Source of the DNA: CAXSBA01 sp965277105
GTDB taxonomy: Bacteria; Spirochaetota; UBA12135; COTS27; CAXSBA01
Reading direction: 5' to 3'
Assembly (NCBI GenBank): GCA_965277105.1
Contig: OZ255710.1
Span: 124,001-188,000 of the forward strand
Length of the DNA: 64,000 nucleotides
Position 1 is the first letter of the stretch. Each line of letters opens with the position of its first letter. Below the pieces are notes generated by a model. It searched no databases, was not told where the DNA came from, and saw nothing but the letters and a program-made list of their open reading frames with translations. Of this stretch, positions 43,584 to 52,779 are shown one piece after another. Position numbers and translations under genes: made by a program.

Positions 43584-44168
43584 GTGGAATCAAAAAATTT
43601 TATTATTACTTTAACGGGTAATTTAGGAAGTGGTAAAAGTAAAGTAGGGCAATATCTAAAAGATAAGTTAGGTTTTATTTTTTATTCCACTGGAAGTATT
43701 CAGCGAAAAATTGCTCAAAGAAAAAACATGAGCACGTTAGAACTAAATTTATTCTCAGAAAAAAATCGAGAAATTGATGATGAGATTGATGGCTTTACCC
43801 AAAGCCTTCGCCATAGCCAAGAAAACTTGATTATCGACTCTAGGCTGGCTTGGCATTTTATTCCTCATTCATTTAAAGTTTTTCTCTACTTGAAGCACCA
43901 AGTCGCTGCCGAGAGGATTTTCCACGATAAGGAGAGAAAAAATGAGTATTATACTACGCTTAAAGATGCTTTGGTTTCTATTGAAGAACGCCAAAAAAGT
44001 GAAGTAGAGCGTTTTAAAAAATTGTATCAAGTTGATTTATATGATTTTAATAATTACGATTTAATTCTTAATACCGAAAAAGTAACAGTGGAAGAAATTG
44101 GCGAGACCATTATTAGTTTTGTGGATAAAAAGGTTAAGAAAAAAAATCCCCATAAAATGTTTTTTTAG
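43584..44168 (+). CDS. Cytidylate kinase-like P-loop protein
   Basis: About 194 residues from GTG 43584, chosen because the promoter hexamer lies inside the longer frame. The P-loop TGNLGSGKSKVG, FYSTGSIQRKIA, IIDSRLAWHF and a LID-like ERIFHDKERKNEYY region place it among the cytidylate kinase-like family (CMP kinase 2 / AAA_33 type). The window also encodes a CMP kinase fused to S1, so this protein probably has another substrate or is a paralogue. It shares an operon with the pseudouridine synthase gene 5 nt downstream. Confidence 0.75.
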   Translation: MESKNFIITLTGNLGSGKSKVGQYLKDKLGFIFYSTGSIQRKIAQRKNMSTLELNLFSEKNREIDDEIDGFTQSLRHSQENLIIDSRLAWHFIPHSFKVFLYLKHQVAAERIFHDKERKNEYYTTLKDALVSIEERQKSEVERFKKLYQVDLYDFNNYDLILNTEKVTVEEIGETIISFVDKKVKKKNPHKMFF

Positions 44169-44173
44169 ACGCA

Positions 44174-44905
44174 ATGGAACTTAACAGATTAATTGCTAAA
44201 CTAGGTTTAGCTTCGAGAAGAAAAGCTAATGAGCTTATTAAAAATAGGCAAGTTAAAGTTAATAATCAAATTGTTGAGCAATTCACCTTCGCAGTAAATC
44301 CAAAAGATAAGTTGACAATTAATGGGGTTTCTTCTTTAGTAAAAGGAAGTGAAAATTTTTCTGCGACCGTTCAACCACTTGCGGATATTTATCTTCTACT
44401 TCACAAACCAATAGGCTATATTACCTCAGCAAAGGATCCTTTCCATAAAAAAGTAGTGTATAATTTGCTCCCAAAAAAATACCGCAAATTACATTATTTA
44501 GGAAGACTGGATCAAAATACTAGTGGGGTTTTGCTTTTTTCTAATGATGGGAAATTAACCGAAAAATTAACTCACCCACGAAAAAAAATTAGTAAAAAAT
44601 ATCAGCTAACTACTACAGAAATAATAGCTCGTCAAGATATTCGCAAGCTGCAGAAAGGCATTATGCTTGACGATGGAATAATGAAAGTAGATAAGATTTT
44701 AGTTTCTCCAGAAAATAATAAAGAGATCACGCTAGAAATCCACAGTGGAAAAAAAAGAATCATTAGAAGAATGTTGATGCATTTAGGCTACACTATCATC
44801 AAACTAGAAAGGGTGGCTTTTGCTGATATTACCACTAAAAAACTTGCCGTAGGTGCTTGGCGGTTTTTAACTAGTGAGGAAATTAAAAAGTTAAAAGAGA
44901 TATAA
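44174..44905 (+). CDS. RsuA/RluB-family 16S or 23S rRNA pseudouridine synthase
   Basis: 243 residues. The N-terminal S4 RNA-binding domain (MELNRLIAKLGLASRRKANELIKNRQVKVN) and the catalytic GRLDQNTSGVLLFSNDG motif (catalytic Asp) are clear, with KKISKKYQL and IHSGKKRIIRRMLMHLGY following. RsuA, RluB, RluE and RluF cannot be told apart here. Confidence 0.92.
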   Translation: MELNRLIAKLGLASRRKANELIKNRQVKVNNQIVEQFTFAVNPKDKLTINGVSSLVKGSENFSATVQPLADIYLLLHKPIGYITSAKDPFHKKVVYNLLPKKYRKLHYLGRLDQNTSGVLLFSNDGKLTEKLTHPRKKISKKYQLTTTEIIARQDIRKLQKGIMLDDGIMKVDKILVSPENNKEITLEIHSGKKRIIRRMLMHLGYTIIKLERVAFADITTKKLAVGAWRFLTSEEIKKLKEI

Positions 44906-44912
44906 AATACGC

Positions 44913-46268
44913 ATGTTAGTTGTCATAGCAGGAGCGGGAAATGTTGGGAAATATCTCATAGAAAGTTTTTTAGAGCAAAAAGAAGATATTGTAGTGATTG
45001 AAAATAACGAAGCAATCATCAAGTCCATTCAAGATAACTTTGATGTTTTAGTTATCAAAGGAAATATGCTCTCGCACTTTATTTTACGAAGTGCTAATGT
45101 GCAGAGTAGTGAGCTTTTTATTGCCTCCTCTAACTTTGATAGCAATAATATTTTAGCGTGCCAGTTAGCCAAGCGATTAGGGGCCCGGCACTCCATAGCT
45201 CGAGTTTATTCGGAAGAGATTTTCCCGCAAAACGATGAGGTGAATAATTTAGAAAAATACTTAGGAATTGATTGGTTGGTTTCTCCTAGCCGTTTAGCCG
45301 GGTATAAATTGGCGTATGCTTTATTTGATAATAAGGAATTGATTTTCGATAGTTATTTTGATGCTCACCTAGATTTAGTGCAAATAACTATTAGTCGAGA
45401 AAGTGAGCTTTTAGGTAAAAAAAGCAATGTTTTTGTTAGTAATAAAAATATTGCTCTCCTGCAGGTTGCTAGGAATAATGCGGTGGTTAATCATCAAAAT
45501 TTAGTTTTCCAAGAGAACGACGAAATCATTATTGTAGGCAAAAACAAAAAAATGGTGGAGCTCATCTCAGAGATTTATTCTGACATTCACGAAAAAAATC
45601 ATCATATTTATTTAGCCGGGGCTTCTAGGGCAGTGCTAAGTGCCCTTAGTCTGTTCCAAGATAGGTTAAAGTACATCACGGTTATCGATAAAGATTTAGA
45701 GACTTGTAGAAGGATTGAAGAAAAGCATGACAAAATCAGGGTGCTCAATATTGACCCGAGCGATTTTAACAAGCTCAATAATTTGAATTTTCATAAAGAA
45801 GGGGTTTTCGTTTGTGCTAGCGAAAACGATGCTGATAATCTAACCTACTCTTTAAATGCCGAGGACCTTGATTTTTCTCAGATTATTCCATTAGTTAATC
45901 AGTATGATAAAATGAGGCTATTTCGTCGTTTTAAGTTTGACCAAATTATCTCGCTCCCTTTTTTAGCCGCTCAAGAAATTTTTCGCTATTTTAATCAGTA
46001 TATCAAAAAAGACTTCCAACTTTTAAAAGGAAATAAAGCTAGGGCCATTACTAAAGAAATTAATTCTAATTCTAGTTGGATTGGTCAGGATATCAAAAAA
46101 ATTATGCAAAATTATTCTACCTTGGACTTTGTGGCTTTGAGTAGAAAAGGAGAAGTTTTTATTAAAAAAGATAAAGAAGTTAAAAAAATTCAAGAAAATG
46201 ATAAAATTATTATTAGCTCTTTTTCGGGAGAGCAGCACAATTTAAAAAAAATTTTAGATGAAAAATGA
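44913..46268 (+). CDS. trkA: Trk potassium uptake regulatory protein TrkA
   Basis: 451 residues in two tandem RCK (NAD-binding plus TrkA_C) units: GAGNVGKYLIESF near 7 and HIYLAGASRAVLSAL near 230, each followed by a C-terminal TrkA_C domain (the last ends EKIQENDKIIISSFSGEQH). It gates the TrkH K+ channel in response to nucleotides; TrkH is not in the window. Its TGA at 46266 lies just before the flavin reductase gene. Confidence 0.92.
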   Translation: MLVVIAGAGNVGKYLIESFLEQKEDIVVIENNEAIIKSIQDNFDVLVIKGNMLSHFILRSANVQSSELFIASSNFDSNNILACQLAKRLGARHSIARVYSEEIFPQNDEVNNLEKYLGIDWLVSPSRLAGYKLAYALFDNKELIFDSYFDAHLDLVQITISRESELLGKKSNVFVSNKNIALLQVARNNAVVNHQNLVFQENDEIIIVGKNKKMVELISEIYSDIHEKNHHIYLAGASRAVLSALSLFQDRLKYITVIDKDLETCRRIEEKHDKIRVLNIDPSDFNKLNNLNFHKEGVFVCASENDADNLTYSLNAEDLDFSQIIPLVNQYDKMRLFRRFKFDQIISLPFLAAQEIFRYFNQYIKKDFQLLKGNKARAITKEINSNSSWIGQDIKKIMQNYSTLDFVALSRKGEVFIKKDKEVKKIQENDKIIISSFSGEQHNLKKILDEK

Positions 46269-46287
46269 GGGAGATAACAACCACAAT

Positions 46288-46944
46288 ATGATTACCTATT
46301 ATGCCAAAGATTTAAGCGCTCAAGAAAATTATGGTCTTTTAACCCAAAGCATTATCCCTAGACCAATTGGTTTTATTTCAACTATTTCCGAAAAGCAGAT
46401 AAGTAACTTAGCTCCTTTTTCTTTCTTTAATGCATTGGCTTCTTATCCGCCTTACTTTGGGGTTTCAGTTTCGGTTACTAGAAATGGCACACTTAAAGAC
46501 AGTGCTAACAATATGATTGCTACTAAAGAAGTGGTTTTTAATTTAGTGAGTTTTTCCTTTGTCGAAAAGATGAACATCACCGCTAAGGAATTTTCCCCTG
46601 AGGAAGATGAATTTACTGAAGCAGGGCTCACTCCTGTTCCATCTGAATTAGTCAAGCCCTTTCGAGTGAAAGAAGCGTTAGTAGCAATGGAAGCAAAAGT
46701 AAAAAAAATCCTTTGGTTGGGTGAGGAGGTGAAGGAGATTGCTGTCCCCCTTCTTCCTAAATACCCACCTAACAATGCTTTCCTATTCCTCTGTCAAGTA
46801 AAAAAATTTTATTTTAATAAAAAAGTTATTGAGCCGAAAACTTTAACTATTAAACAGTCTTTATTGGAGGCGGTGGCTAGGTGTGGTGGGGCTGAATATT
46901 CTCGGAATAACCAAGCTAATTTCTTTTCTTTAAAGCGCCCTTAA
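46288..46944 (+). CDS. Flavin reductase-like (FMN-binding split barrel) protein
   Basis: About 218 residues from ATG 46288; a longer frame from 46258 overlaps trkA but the family start (ITYYAKDLSAQENYGLL) fits the later ATG. SIIPRPIGFISTISEKQISNLAPFSFFNALASYPPYFGVSV is the flavin reductase (Pfam Flavin_Reduct) core. It binds FMN and usually reduces or exchanges flavin; substrate unknown. GAGGGAG (46267-46273) may be its ribosome binding site. Confidence 0.85.
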   Translation: MITYYAKDLSAQENYGLLTQSIIPRPIGFISTISEKQISNLAPFSFFNALASYPPYFGVSVSVTRNGTLKDSANNMIATKEVVFNLVSFSFVEKMNITAKEFSPEEDEFTEAGLTPVPSELVKPFRVKEALVAMEAKVKKILWLGEEVKEIAVPLLPKYPPNNAFLFLCQVKKFYFNKKVIEPKTLTIKQSLLEAVARCGGAEYSRNNQANFFSLKRP

Positions 46945-46953
46945 AGGGTTATA

Positions 46954-47820
46954 TCAATAAATATCTAAAACCCCTAAGGGGTTAATAATCTTCCCATTTT
47001 GCGAAACTTCAAAATGAAGGTGAGGGCCGGTGCTAAACCCAGTATTCCCTAATAATCCAATAACCTGTTGGTTGGCGACCCGTTGGCCCGCTCTGACTAA
47101 GATTTTATTAAGGTGAGCATAAATGGTTTGATAGCCTTTACTGTGTTTAAGGTAAATTACCTTGCCATACCCACTTGCTTCTCCAGCAAAAACAACTCTC
47201 CCGCCTTTCGCTGCAAATACCTTGTCGCCAATTCTCCCTCGAAAATCAACCCCATGATGAAAAGATCGTTTCTTCGTTATGGGATGAATTCTAAAACCAT
47301 AACGAGAAGACACGGAAATGGCTAATAGGGGTTTTAAAAATTCCGCTCCTAGGAGTTCTAAACGCTTGCTAAAACTAAGCTGGACATCGTTTAAAAAAAA
47401 GCCATCGTTAAATGGGTTGATATTGAAAAAATTAATCTTCCTATAATTAGCATCGTACTCCGTAATCATTTGGTTAAGTGACTCATTGTTTTTCCGGGCT
47501 ACAAACAAACCATTTTGGCTAGGGATTTTTATTTGTTTTTTTTCTGGGATGAGATGAACGTTTTTAATTTGATTGAAAGAAATGATAGTTTCAATTCCCA
47601 CATCAAATTTTTTAGCAATGTTCCAGAGTGAATCTCCAGATTGAATTTCGTAGTTTTTTATTTTTAATGGGGAAGTTAGTTTTTCTCTGACGCTATAATC
47701 TTTAACCGCATCCACGATATATAAGTCATAAAATTTTTTAGTGAAACTTTTTTCATCATCTTTTTTGCTTACATAAATAAATAAAGCAATGAGAGCAATA
47801 AAAAAAATAGTCATTCGCAT
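46954..47820 (-). CDS. LysM and M23-family peptidoglycan endopeptidase
   Basis: 288 residues. An N-terminal membrane anchor (2-18), a LysM repeat at about 58-100 (YEIQSGDSLWNIAKKFDVG), and a C-terminal M23 peptidase with zinc ligands H189 and D192 (HHGVDF) and H267xH269 (GPHLHF), plus H236. It cuts peptidoglycan cross-links or acts as an envelope-remodelling factor. The convergent flavin reductase stop is only 9 nt away, and a hairpin lies in its last codons (46969-46983). Confidence 0.93.
   Translation of the reverse strand: MRMTIFFIALIALFIYVSKKDDEKSFTKKFYDLYIVDAVKDYSVREKLTSPLKIKNYEIQSGDSLWNIAKKFDVGIETIISFNQIKNVHLIPEKKQIKIPSQNGLFVARKNNESLNQMITEYDANYRKINFFNINPFNDGFFLNDVQLSFSKRLELLGAEFLKPLLAISVSSRYGFRIHPITKKRSFHHGVDFRGRIGDKVFAAKGGRVVFAGEASGYGKVIYLKHSKGYQTIYAHLNKILVRAGQRVANQQVIGLLGNTGFSTGPHLHFEVSQNGKIINPLGVLDIY
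46969..46983 (-). terminator. Hairpin in the last codons of the M23 gene, possible weak terminator
   Basis: AACCCC (46969-46974), TAA, GGGGTT (46978-46983) is a perfect 6-bp inverted repeat with a 3-nt loop. On the minus strand it is followed by a short TTT run. It is inside the M23 frame, so any terminator role would be coupled to leaving ribosomes. Confidence 0.25.
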
Positions 47821-47835
47821 AGTTGAAATAATTTT

Positions 47836-47909
47836 CGCGTCCGAGAAGATTCGAACTTCTAACCTTCAGGACCGCAACCTGATGCTCTATCCAGTTGAGC
47901 TACGGACGC
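47836..47909 (-). tRNA. tRNA-Arg (anticodon GCG)
   Basis: 74-nt cloverleaf on the minus strand: acceptor GCGTCCG/CGGACGC, D arm TAGCTCAACTGGATAGAGCA with A20, anticodon stem TCAGG/CCTGA around loop TTGCGGT giving anticodon GCG, and T arm with GTTCGAATC. The discriminator is G and no CCA is encoded. The D arm and A20/C35/G36 identity elements mark tRNA-Arg. Most bacteria use ACG (inosine) for CGN codons, so GCG at position 34 is uncommon. Confidence 0.95.
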
Positions 47910-48158
47910 ATATTGTTTTTAATGGTTTTTAAAAATGTTTTTGCACTTGAAAAAATATTATAACTTCCTTTAATCTTGCCTTAAATTATACTTTTATTTT
48001 TTTGCTAGCTACGGTAAAATTATTCATAGTAATTCTAAATAAGTGACTTTTAAGGTAATTTATATTATAATAATAAGGTAAGTTTTGTTTAAATTTTTAT
48101 CCTTGATTAACCTTTTTATCTTAATTTTTTATCTTTATCTCTAAATAATATTAATTTA

Positions 48159-48809
48159 ATGTTGCCCAAAAAATTTACCAGATTTTTCTTTAAATTCAAA
48201 TGTGAGACAAAGGTGTTGATTATTTTTTTTATGGCCATCTTTTTTTCTTGTGCTAATAACCAAGAGGAAAGTTATCGAGAATATCGAATTGTTGCTAAAG
48301 GAGGCGAACGCTTTGGCTCTAGCGCTAATGTTGAGAGAAAATTGCTAAAAGAAATTCAAATAGATTATTTTTTAAGTGAAAAAATTAATTGGCAAAAACC
48401 AGACAATTGGGATGTGGGCGAGAAAGGAGATTTCCGTTTGGCTTCTTTTCTCACCAAAGATTTTCTGCAAATTACCTTAGTCCATTTCCCTAATCAAGCG
48501 GGAGGTATCCGGGCTAATGTCAATCGCTGGGCTGGGCAAATTAATCTAAATTTGGATCCTAAAAAACTAGCTGACTTTATTGAAACCCTAAGCATTTCTT
48601 ATAATGCGCAAGAGCTCCCTTATTTGTATATTAATCTTCTAGAATTGGTCAACTTAGAAAGGGAAGAGAATTTAGCGAACATTGTGGTGGGAATTTTTTT
48701 ATTTAAAGACGAGATTCTTTTCGTCAAACTTATGGGGCAAAATCAAATCGTGCAAAAAGAAAAAAAGCGATTCATAAACTTTATTAATTCCATTACCCTA
48801 GATAGCTAA
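48159..48809 (+). CDS. Lipoprotein linked to cytochrome c assembly genes
   Basis: 216 residues with a lipoprotein signal ending IFFSC (Cys31). The mature part has WQKPDNWDVGEKGDFRLASF and QAGGIRANVNRWAGQINL, a pattern found in lipoproteins encoded near cytochrome c assembly genes in other bacteria, as I recall them. ResB follows after 24 nt, supporting a role in that process or in electron transfer. No Shine-Dalgarno precedes the ATG. Confidence 0.7.
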   Translation: MLPKKFTRFFFKFKCETKVLIIFFMAIFFSCANNQEESYREYRIVAKGGERFGSSANVERKLLKEIQIDYFLSEKINWQKPDNWDVGEKGDFRLASFLTKDFLQITLVHFPNQAGGIRANVNRWAGQINLNLDPKKLADFIETLSISYNAQELPYLYINLLELVNLEREENLANIVVGIFLFKDEILFVKLMGQNQIVQKEKKRFINFINSITLDS

Positions 48810-48833
48810 AAAGTTAGGAAAAACAAAATTTTT

Positions 48834-49973
48834 ATGAAAATCATTACTAGTTTAAAAGCAATTAATCTAAAAAAAATAATCACTAAAAAAAATATTCTCA
48901 AGTTAGCTAATTTAAAAATAACGACAATTTGTCTTCTCTTGTTATTTATTTTAACCCTTTGGGGAACTTTTTATCAGTATAACTACGGGCTTTATGCTGC
49001 TCAGCACAAGTTTTTTTATTCTTGGTTTTTTTTAGTTTGGGATGTTGTTCCTTTTATTGGGGCTAAAAGTGTACTTCTAGTTTTATTCATCAACCTTTTA
49101 GCCGCCACCCTGCGCTACCAGTACAAACTAAAAAAGATAGGAATACTTATTATCCATTATGGCTTGCTTTTTTTAATCCTTAGTTCTTTTTATATTCATT
49201 ATTTTTCTTTAGAAACAGTCACGGTTTTAGAGGAAGGGGAGACGCTTAATTATAGTTTAGATTATTACAACTCTGAAATAGCGGTTTATGAAGAAAAAAA
49301 TGGTGTGAAAGAAATTGCTAGTTATGCCTTTAAAGATTTAGTAGCGGGAGAAAAAGTTTTTTTAAAAAAATTTGCTCTTTCTTTAACCCCAGTTTATTTT
49401 TACGAAAATAGTCGGCCTGGTAACTTTCCTGATGAAGTGGAAAATGCTAGTGGGATTGATGGATTAATTTTTGTTCCGCTCCCGCAAGAAAGAGAACGTA
49501 CTTTGCCTGGTGGAGTTTTTTGGTTGGAAATACCAGAAATTAATTATCGAAAAAAAGTTTTACTATGGGAAGGCGAAGCCGAAGCCCTAGCAGTTAATCT
49601 TCCCAACAAAACGCTTTATTTTAAAGTTCAAAGGAAGCATTATCCACTGCCTTTTACTATCTCTTTAATAGATTTTAAAAAAGAAGAGCATTTGGGAACG
49701 ACCATTGCTAAAAGCTATCAAAGTGAGGTTATTTATCAAAAGTCCGCTAGTCAATTCCCGGCTTTAATTTCAATGAATCAACCTTTTCGTAGCGATGGTT
49801 ACACCCTTTTCCAATCTTCTTTTTCCGTAGATGAAAGTGGCTATGAGCGTAGTGTTTTAGCGACGGTTAAAAATCAGGGCTATTATCTTCCTTATATTGC
49901 TAGTTTGGTGATTAGTTTTGGGTTGATTGTTCATTTTTTGGTTATGCTGTTTCGTAGAAGATTAAAAAAATAA
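48834..49973 (+). CDS. resB: ResB-like cytochrome c biogenesis protein
   Basis: 379 residues. ITTICLLLLFILTLWGTFYQYNYGLYAAQHKFFYSWFFL is the first ResB helix region, and there are two or three further membrane helices plus a large periplasmic loop (about 130-345). ResB partners CcsA to carry haem across the membrane and attach it to apocytochromes (system II). It sits 11 nt before the ccsA ATG. It is shorter than the longest ResB proteins but of common size. Confidence 0.88.
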   Translation: MKIITSLKAINLKKIITKKNILKLANLKITTICLLLLFILTLWGTFYQYNYGLYAAQHKFFYSWFFLVWDVVPFIGAKSVLLVLFINLLAATLRYQYKLKKIGILIIHYGLLFLILSSFYIHYFSLETVTVLEEGETLNYSLDYYNSEIAVYEEKNGVKEIASYAFKDLVAGEKVFLKKFALSLTPVYFYENSRPGNFPDEVENASGIDGLIFVPLPQERERTLPGGVFWLEIPEINYRKKVLLWEGEAEALAVNLPNKTLYFKVQRKHYPLPFTISLIDFKKEEHLGTTIAKSYQSEVIYQKSASQFPALISMNQPFRSDGYTLFQSSFSVDESGYERSVLATVKNQGYYLPYIASLVISFGLIVHFLVMLFRRRLKK

Positions 49974-49983
49974 AATAAGTAAA

Positions 49984-51873
49984 ATGATGAAAAAGAAAAT
50001 TTATTTAAGCATTTTTTTGTTATTCGCATTGGTTTTCCCAGTGGGCAACCAAATAAAGGTGGGTGGGCTAGGAAGTTTAGTTATCCACGAAGGGGGGAGG
50101 GCTAAGCCTTTTGACTCCTATGCTAGGCAGGTACTACTCATTTTAAACGGCCAGGCCAGTTTTGAAGACCAAACAGCTATAGAGTGGTTAGCCAAGGCCA
50201 TGTTCACTCCCGAAGCGACTTTAGATGACCGAGTTTTCAAAACGACCTTTAACGAAGTCTTATTTGCTCTGGGATTAGCTCCCGATGAAAGTCGTCGCTA
50301 TTCTTTTAACGAACTAAGTAGAGCAGGGCAAACCCTTTTTTCTCTAGCTAGTAATGCTCTACGTAAACAAGAAAATGAGCGTTCGGCATTTGAAAAGGAA
50401 GTTATTCGTTTATTCCAAAATTTTAGCCTTTATCGGCAAGTTTTAAATAGCTTTATTTTTGCTAAACCTATTGACAAGTTTTCTATTGATAATCAAGAAG
50501 TTATTGCGCTTTTAGGGCTTTCTTCGGAAAGGAAGAGATTTTCTTATTTTGAAATCCTTCAAGTAAAAGGTAGGCTAATGGCGCTAGTAAACGACATTAA
50601 TCAAAAGCCGTTTGATTTGCTAAAAGCTGAAGAAATTTTTATCCTTAACTTAGCGGAAAATTTTTCCATTTTTCCTCAAAGCTTTTTAGAAAACCCTATC
50701 AAGTTTTTCCCAACCGTTATTGACACGGAAACCAAGTGGTTTTCTGTCTGGGAGATTTTATCGGTCCATGGTGAGGTTGAACAGCAAAATGCTGTTTTTT
50801 TTAGAATTGAAAACCTTAATAATTTAGCACTAGCTTACACTAAAAACGACCAAGCCTTGTTTGATGATAATTTGCAATCGTTCACTAGTTTTGTCACTGA
50901 AGGGATGAAAGAAGAACCCCTCCTTAGTCAAGTTCCTTTTAAAGCAAAAGTTGAAGTTTTTTACAATAAGTTAGACCCTTTTTATCGAGCTAGTATTTTT
51001 TATGGATTGAGTTTGCTTTTAATTTTAATTTATTTCTTAACCAATAAAAATTACCTTAAATCGTTTTCAGGCGTTTCTTTAATAGTTGCTTTTTTCTTTA
51101 ATACCTTAGGGATTATCCTAAGGATGCTGATCACTTATCGCCCACCGATTACCAATCTTTTTGAGACTTTTGTTTTTGTAGCTTTCATTGTGGTGCTTAT
51201 TGGTTTAATACTAGAGCGCTATAATAAAAAAGGAATTGGTTTAGTTTCGGCAGCCCTTTGCGGTTTGACTCTCCTTTTAATTTCTAACCGCTTTATTAGC
51301 AATGGGGATACCTTAGAAGTGCTAGTGGCTGTCTTAAGGAGTAATTTTTGGCTTTCAACCCATGTCATTACCATTAACTTAGGTTATGGGGGAGTTGTTT
51401 TATCGGGGGTAATTGCTCATTTTTACTTCTTTAAACTTTTAAAAAAAAATCCAGAAAAAACCGAACTAAAAAATATTACTAAAATGATTTATGCCACTCA
51501 AGCTTTTGGTATTATTTTTACTTTTTTAGGAACAATGCTTGGAGGAATTTGGGCTGATCAATCTTGGGGAAGGTTTTGGGGTTGGGACCCTAAAGAAAAC
51601 GGGGCCCTGCTCATCGTGCTTTGGAGTGCGCTTATATTTCATGCTCGCTTTGGGGGAATTGTAAAAGATTTAGGGTTTGCTGCTGGGAGTATTATTGGTA
51701 TTCCGGTGGTTATGCTTGCTTGGTTTGGAATTAATTTACTGGGAATTGGACTACACTCTTATGGCTTCATTTCCGGGGTGGCTTATAGTTTAGTGGCTTA
51801 TATGGTGGCCCAGTTTTTATTTTTAATGATTATGCTCTATATTGTTGAGTATAAAAAATATAAAAAAACCTAA
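49984..51873 (+). CDS. ccsA: CcsA/ResC cytochrome c assembly protein
   Basis: 629 residues. The N-terminal 340 residues begin with a signal anchor and a periplasmic domain (VIHEGGRAKPFDSYARQVLL, typical of this family); the C-terminal half has about eight membrane helices with the haem-handling WWD-type GRFWGWDPKENGALLIVLWSALIFHARFG near 528-556 and conserved histidines (WLSTHVI, ALIFHARFG, GLHSY). With ResB it forms the system II synthase for c-type cytochromes. Confidence 0.94.
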   Translation: MMKKKIYLSIFLLFALVFPVGNQIKVGGLGSLVIHEGGRAKPFDSYARQVLLILNGQASFEDQTAIEWLAKAMFTPEATLDDRVFKTTFNEVLFALGLAPDESRRYSFNELSRAGQTLFSLASNALRKQENERSAFEKEVIRLFQNFSLYRQVLNSFIFAKPIDKFSIDNQEVIALLGLSSERKRFSYFEILQVKGRLMALVNDINQKPFDLLKAEEIFILNLAENFSIFPQSFLENPIKFFPTVIDTETKWFSVWEILSVHGEVEQQNAVFFRIENLNNLALAYTKNDQALFDDNLQSFTSFVTEGMKEEPLLSQVPFKAKVEVFYNKLDPFYRASIFYGLSLLLILIYFLTNKNYLKSFSGVSLIVAFFFNTLGIILRMLITYRPPITNLFETFVFVAFIVVLIGLILERYNKKGIGLVSAALCGLTLLLISNRFISNGDTLEVLVAVLRSNFWLSTHVITINLGYGGVVLSGVIAHFYFFKLLKKNPEKTELKNITKMIYATQAFGIIFTFLGTMLGGIWADQSWGRFWGWDPKENGALLIVLWSALIFHARFGGIVKDLGFAAGSIIGIPVVMLAWFGINLLGIGLHSYGFISGVAYSLVAYMVAQFLFLMIMLYIVEYKKYKKT

Positions 51874-51887
51874 TAAAAAATAAAACC

Positions 51888-52754
51888 TTATCTAAAAAAA
51901 GCGTAAATAGGACTAAACCCTACAAGCTCTTCTTTTTGCTCTCCAGTAAAAAAATAATTTATTTCGCTTATTTTTTTATCTTGAAAATCAAAATAATTTT
52001 CTTGAAAAAAAGGTGTTGATACGATACTTCCGTTTAGGGCAAAATTATTTTCGCTAGTTACTTTTCGAGCTTGACGCAGGCTTTTTTCATTTAAAACTAA
52101 AGGCATAAGCTTTTGCTGATAAACGTAAAATAAATTGTCTTGCAAATAAGAATAATTAATAATAAAAACAATTACCGTGTCATTAAAAAACGAATAGAGT
52201 TTATCTACTTGCATTTGTTGGATGAAAGGATTTTTTAGTTGCCGACTTCCTAAGATATATTTTTCTCTCTCTTCGCCTAAATAAAAAGTTATTTGTGGTT
52301 TTTCTCGGTGGTAGTTGATGAGAATATTAATCGTTCTTTGGGAAAGACTAGCAATATTTCCTCTAACTGGTTCTGGCGAGAATGAAGTTAAAACTATATT
52401 GTTTTCTTCTACCAATGCTTTTTTTCTCTCTCGATAATTTTTAACGTTTTCTAAAATATAACGGTCCAAAATATTATCGGCTGGATCCAGTAAAAGTAAT
52501 TCGCGCAGAACCTTATTTTTAATGCGAATTTTTTTGTAAAATAAAATTTTTTCTTGGTTAGGGCTTACTCCTAAGTGAATAATTTTTTCTTCTCTAAGAT
52601 TAAAGTCTTGGTAATTTTTCTTCTCTTGCTGGCTTTCACGTTGAATTGCTTCTAATAAAGCTTGCTCCTTAGCGCTATAACGAACAGGAACGGAGTGAAG
52701 AACAAAAATAAAAAAAGTAAAAATCGTGCTTAAAAAAATTTTTTTAGCAAGCAC
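51888..52754 (-). CDS. Secreted protein of unknown function downstream of flgF
   Basis: 288 residues with a signal peptide (5-20). Conserved-looking blocks include YSAKEQALLEAIQRESQQEKKNYQDFNLREEK and RELLLLDPADNILDRYILENVKNYRERKK. No family is recognised. It follows flgF by 25 nt on the same strand, so it may be a periplasmic protein made with the flagellar rod. Its role is unknown. Confidence 0.65.
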   Translation of the reverse strand: MLAKKIFLSTIFTFFIFVLHSVPVRYSAKEQALLEAIQRESQQEKKNYQDFNLREEKIIHLGVSPNQEKILFYKKIRIKNKVLRELLLLDPADNILDRYILENVKNYRERKKALVEENNIVLTSFSPEPVRGNIASLSQRTINILINYHREKPQITFYLGEEREKYILGSRQLKNPFIQQMQVDKLYSFFNDTVIVFIINYSYLQDNLFYVYQQKLMPLVLNEKSLRQARKVTSENNFALNGSIVSTPFFQENYFDFQDKKISEINYFFTGEQKEELVGFSPIYAFFR

Positions 52755-52779
52755 TATTCTGGTTTTTCAATAATTCCAA

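Noticed and set aside
46258..46287. Longer start of the flavin reductase gene at 46258
   Set aside because: It overlaps the trkA end and adds ten residues not seen in the family; ATG 46288 fits better.
48085..48144. A 19-codon hydrophobic ORF (TTG start, AAGG upstream) before the lipoprotein gene
   Set aside because: The -10 hexamer at 48066-48071 would start transcription inside its ribosome binding site, and AT-rich hydrophobic short frames are common by chance.
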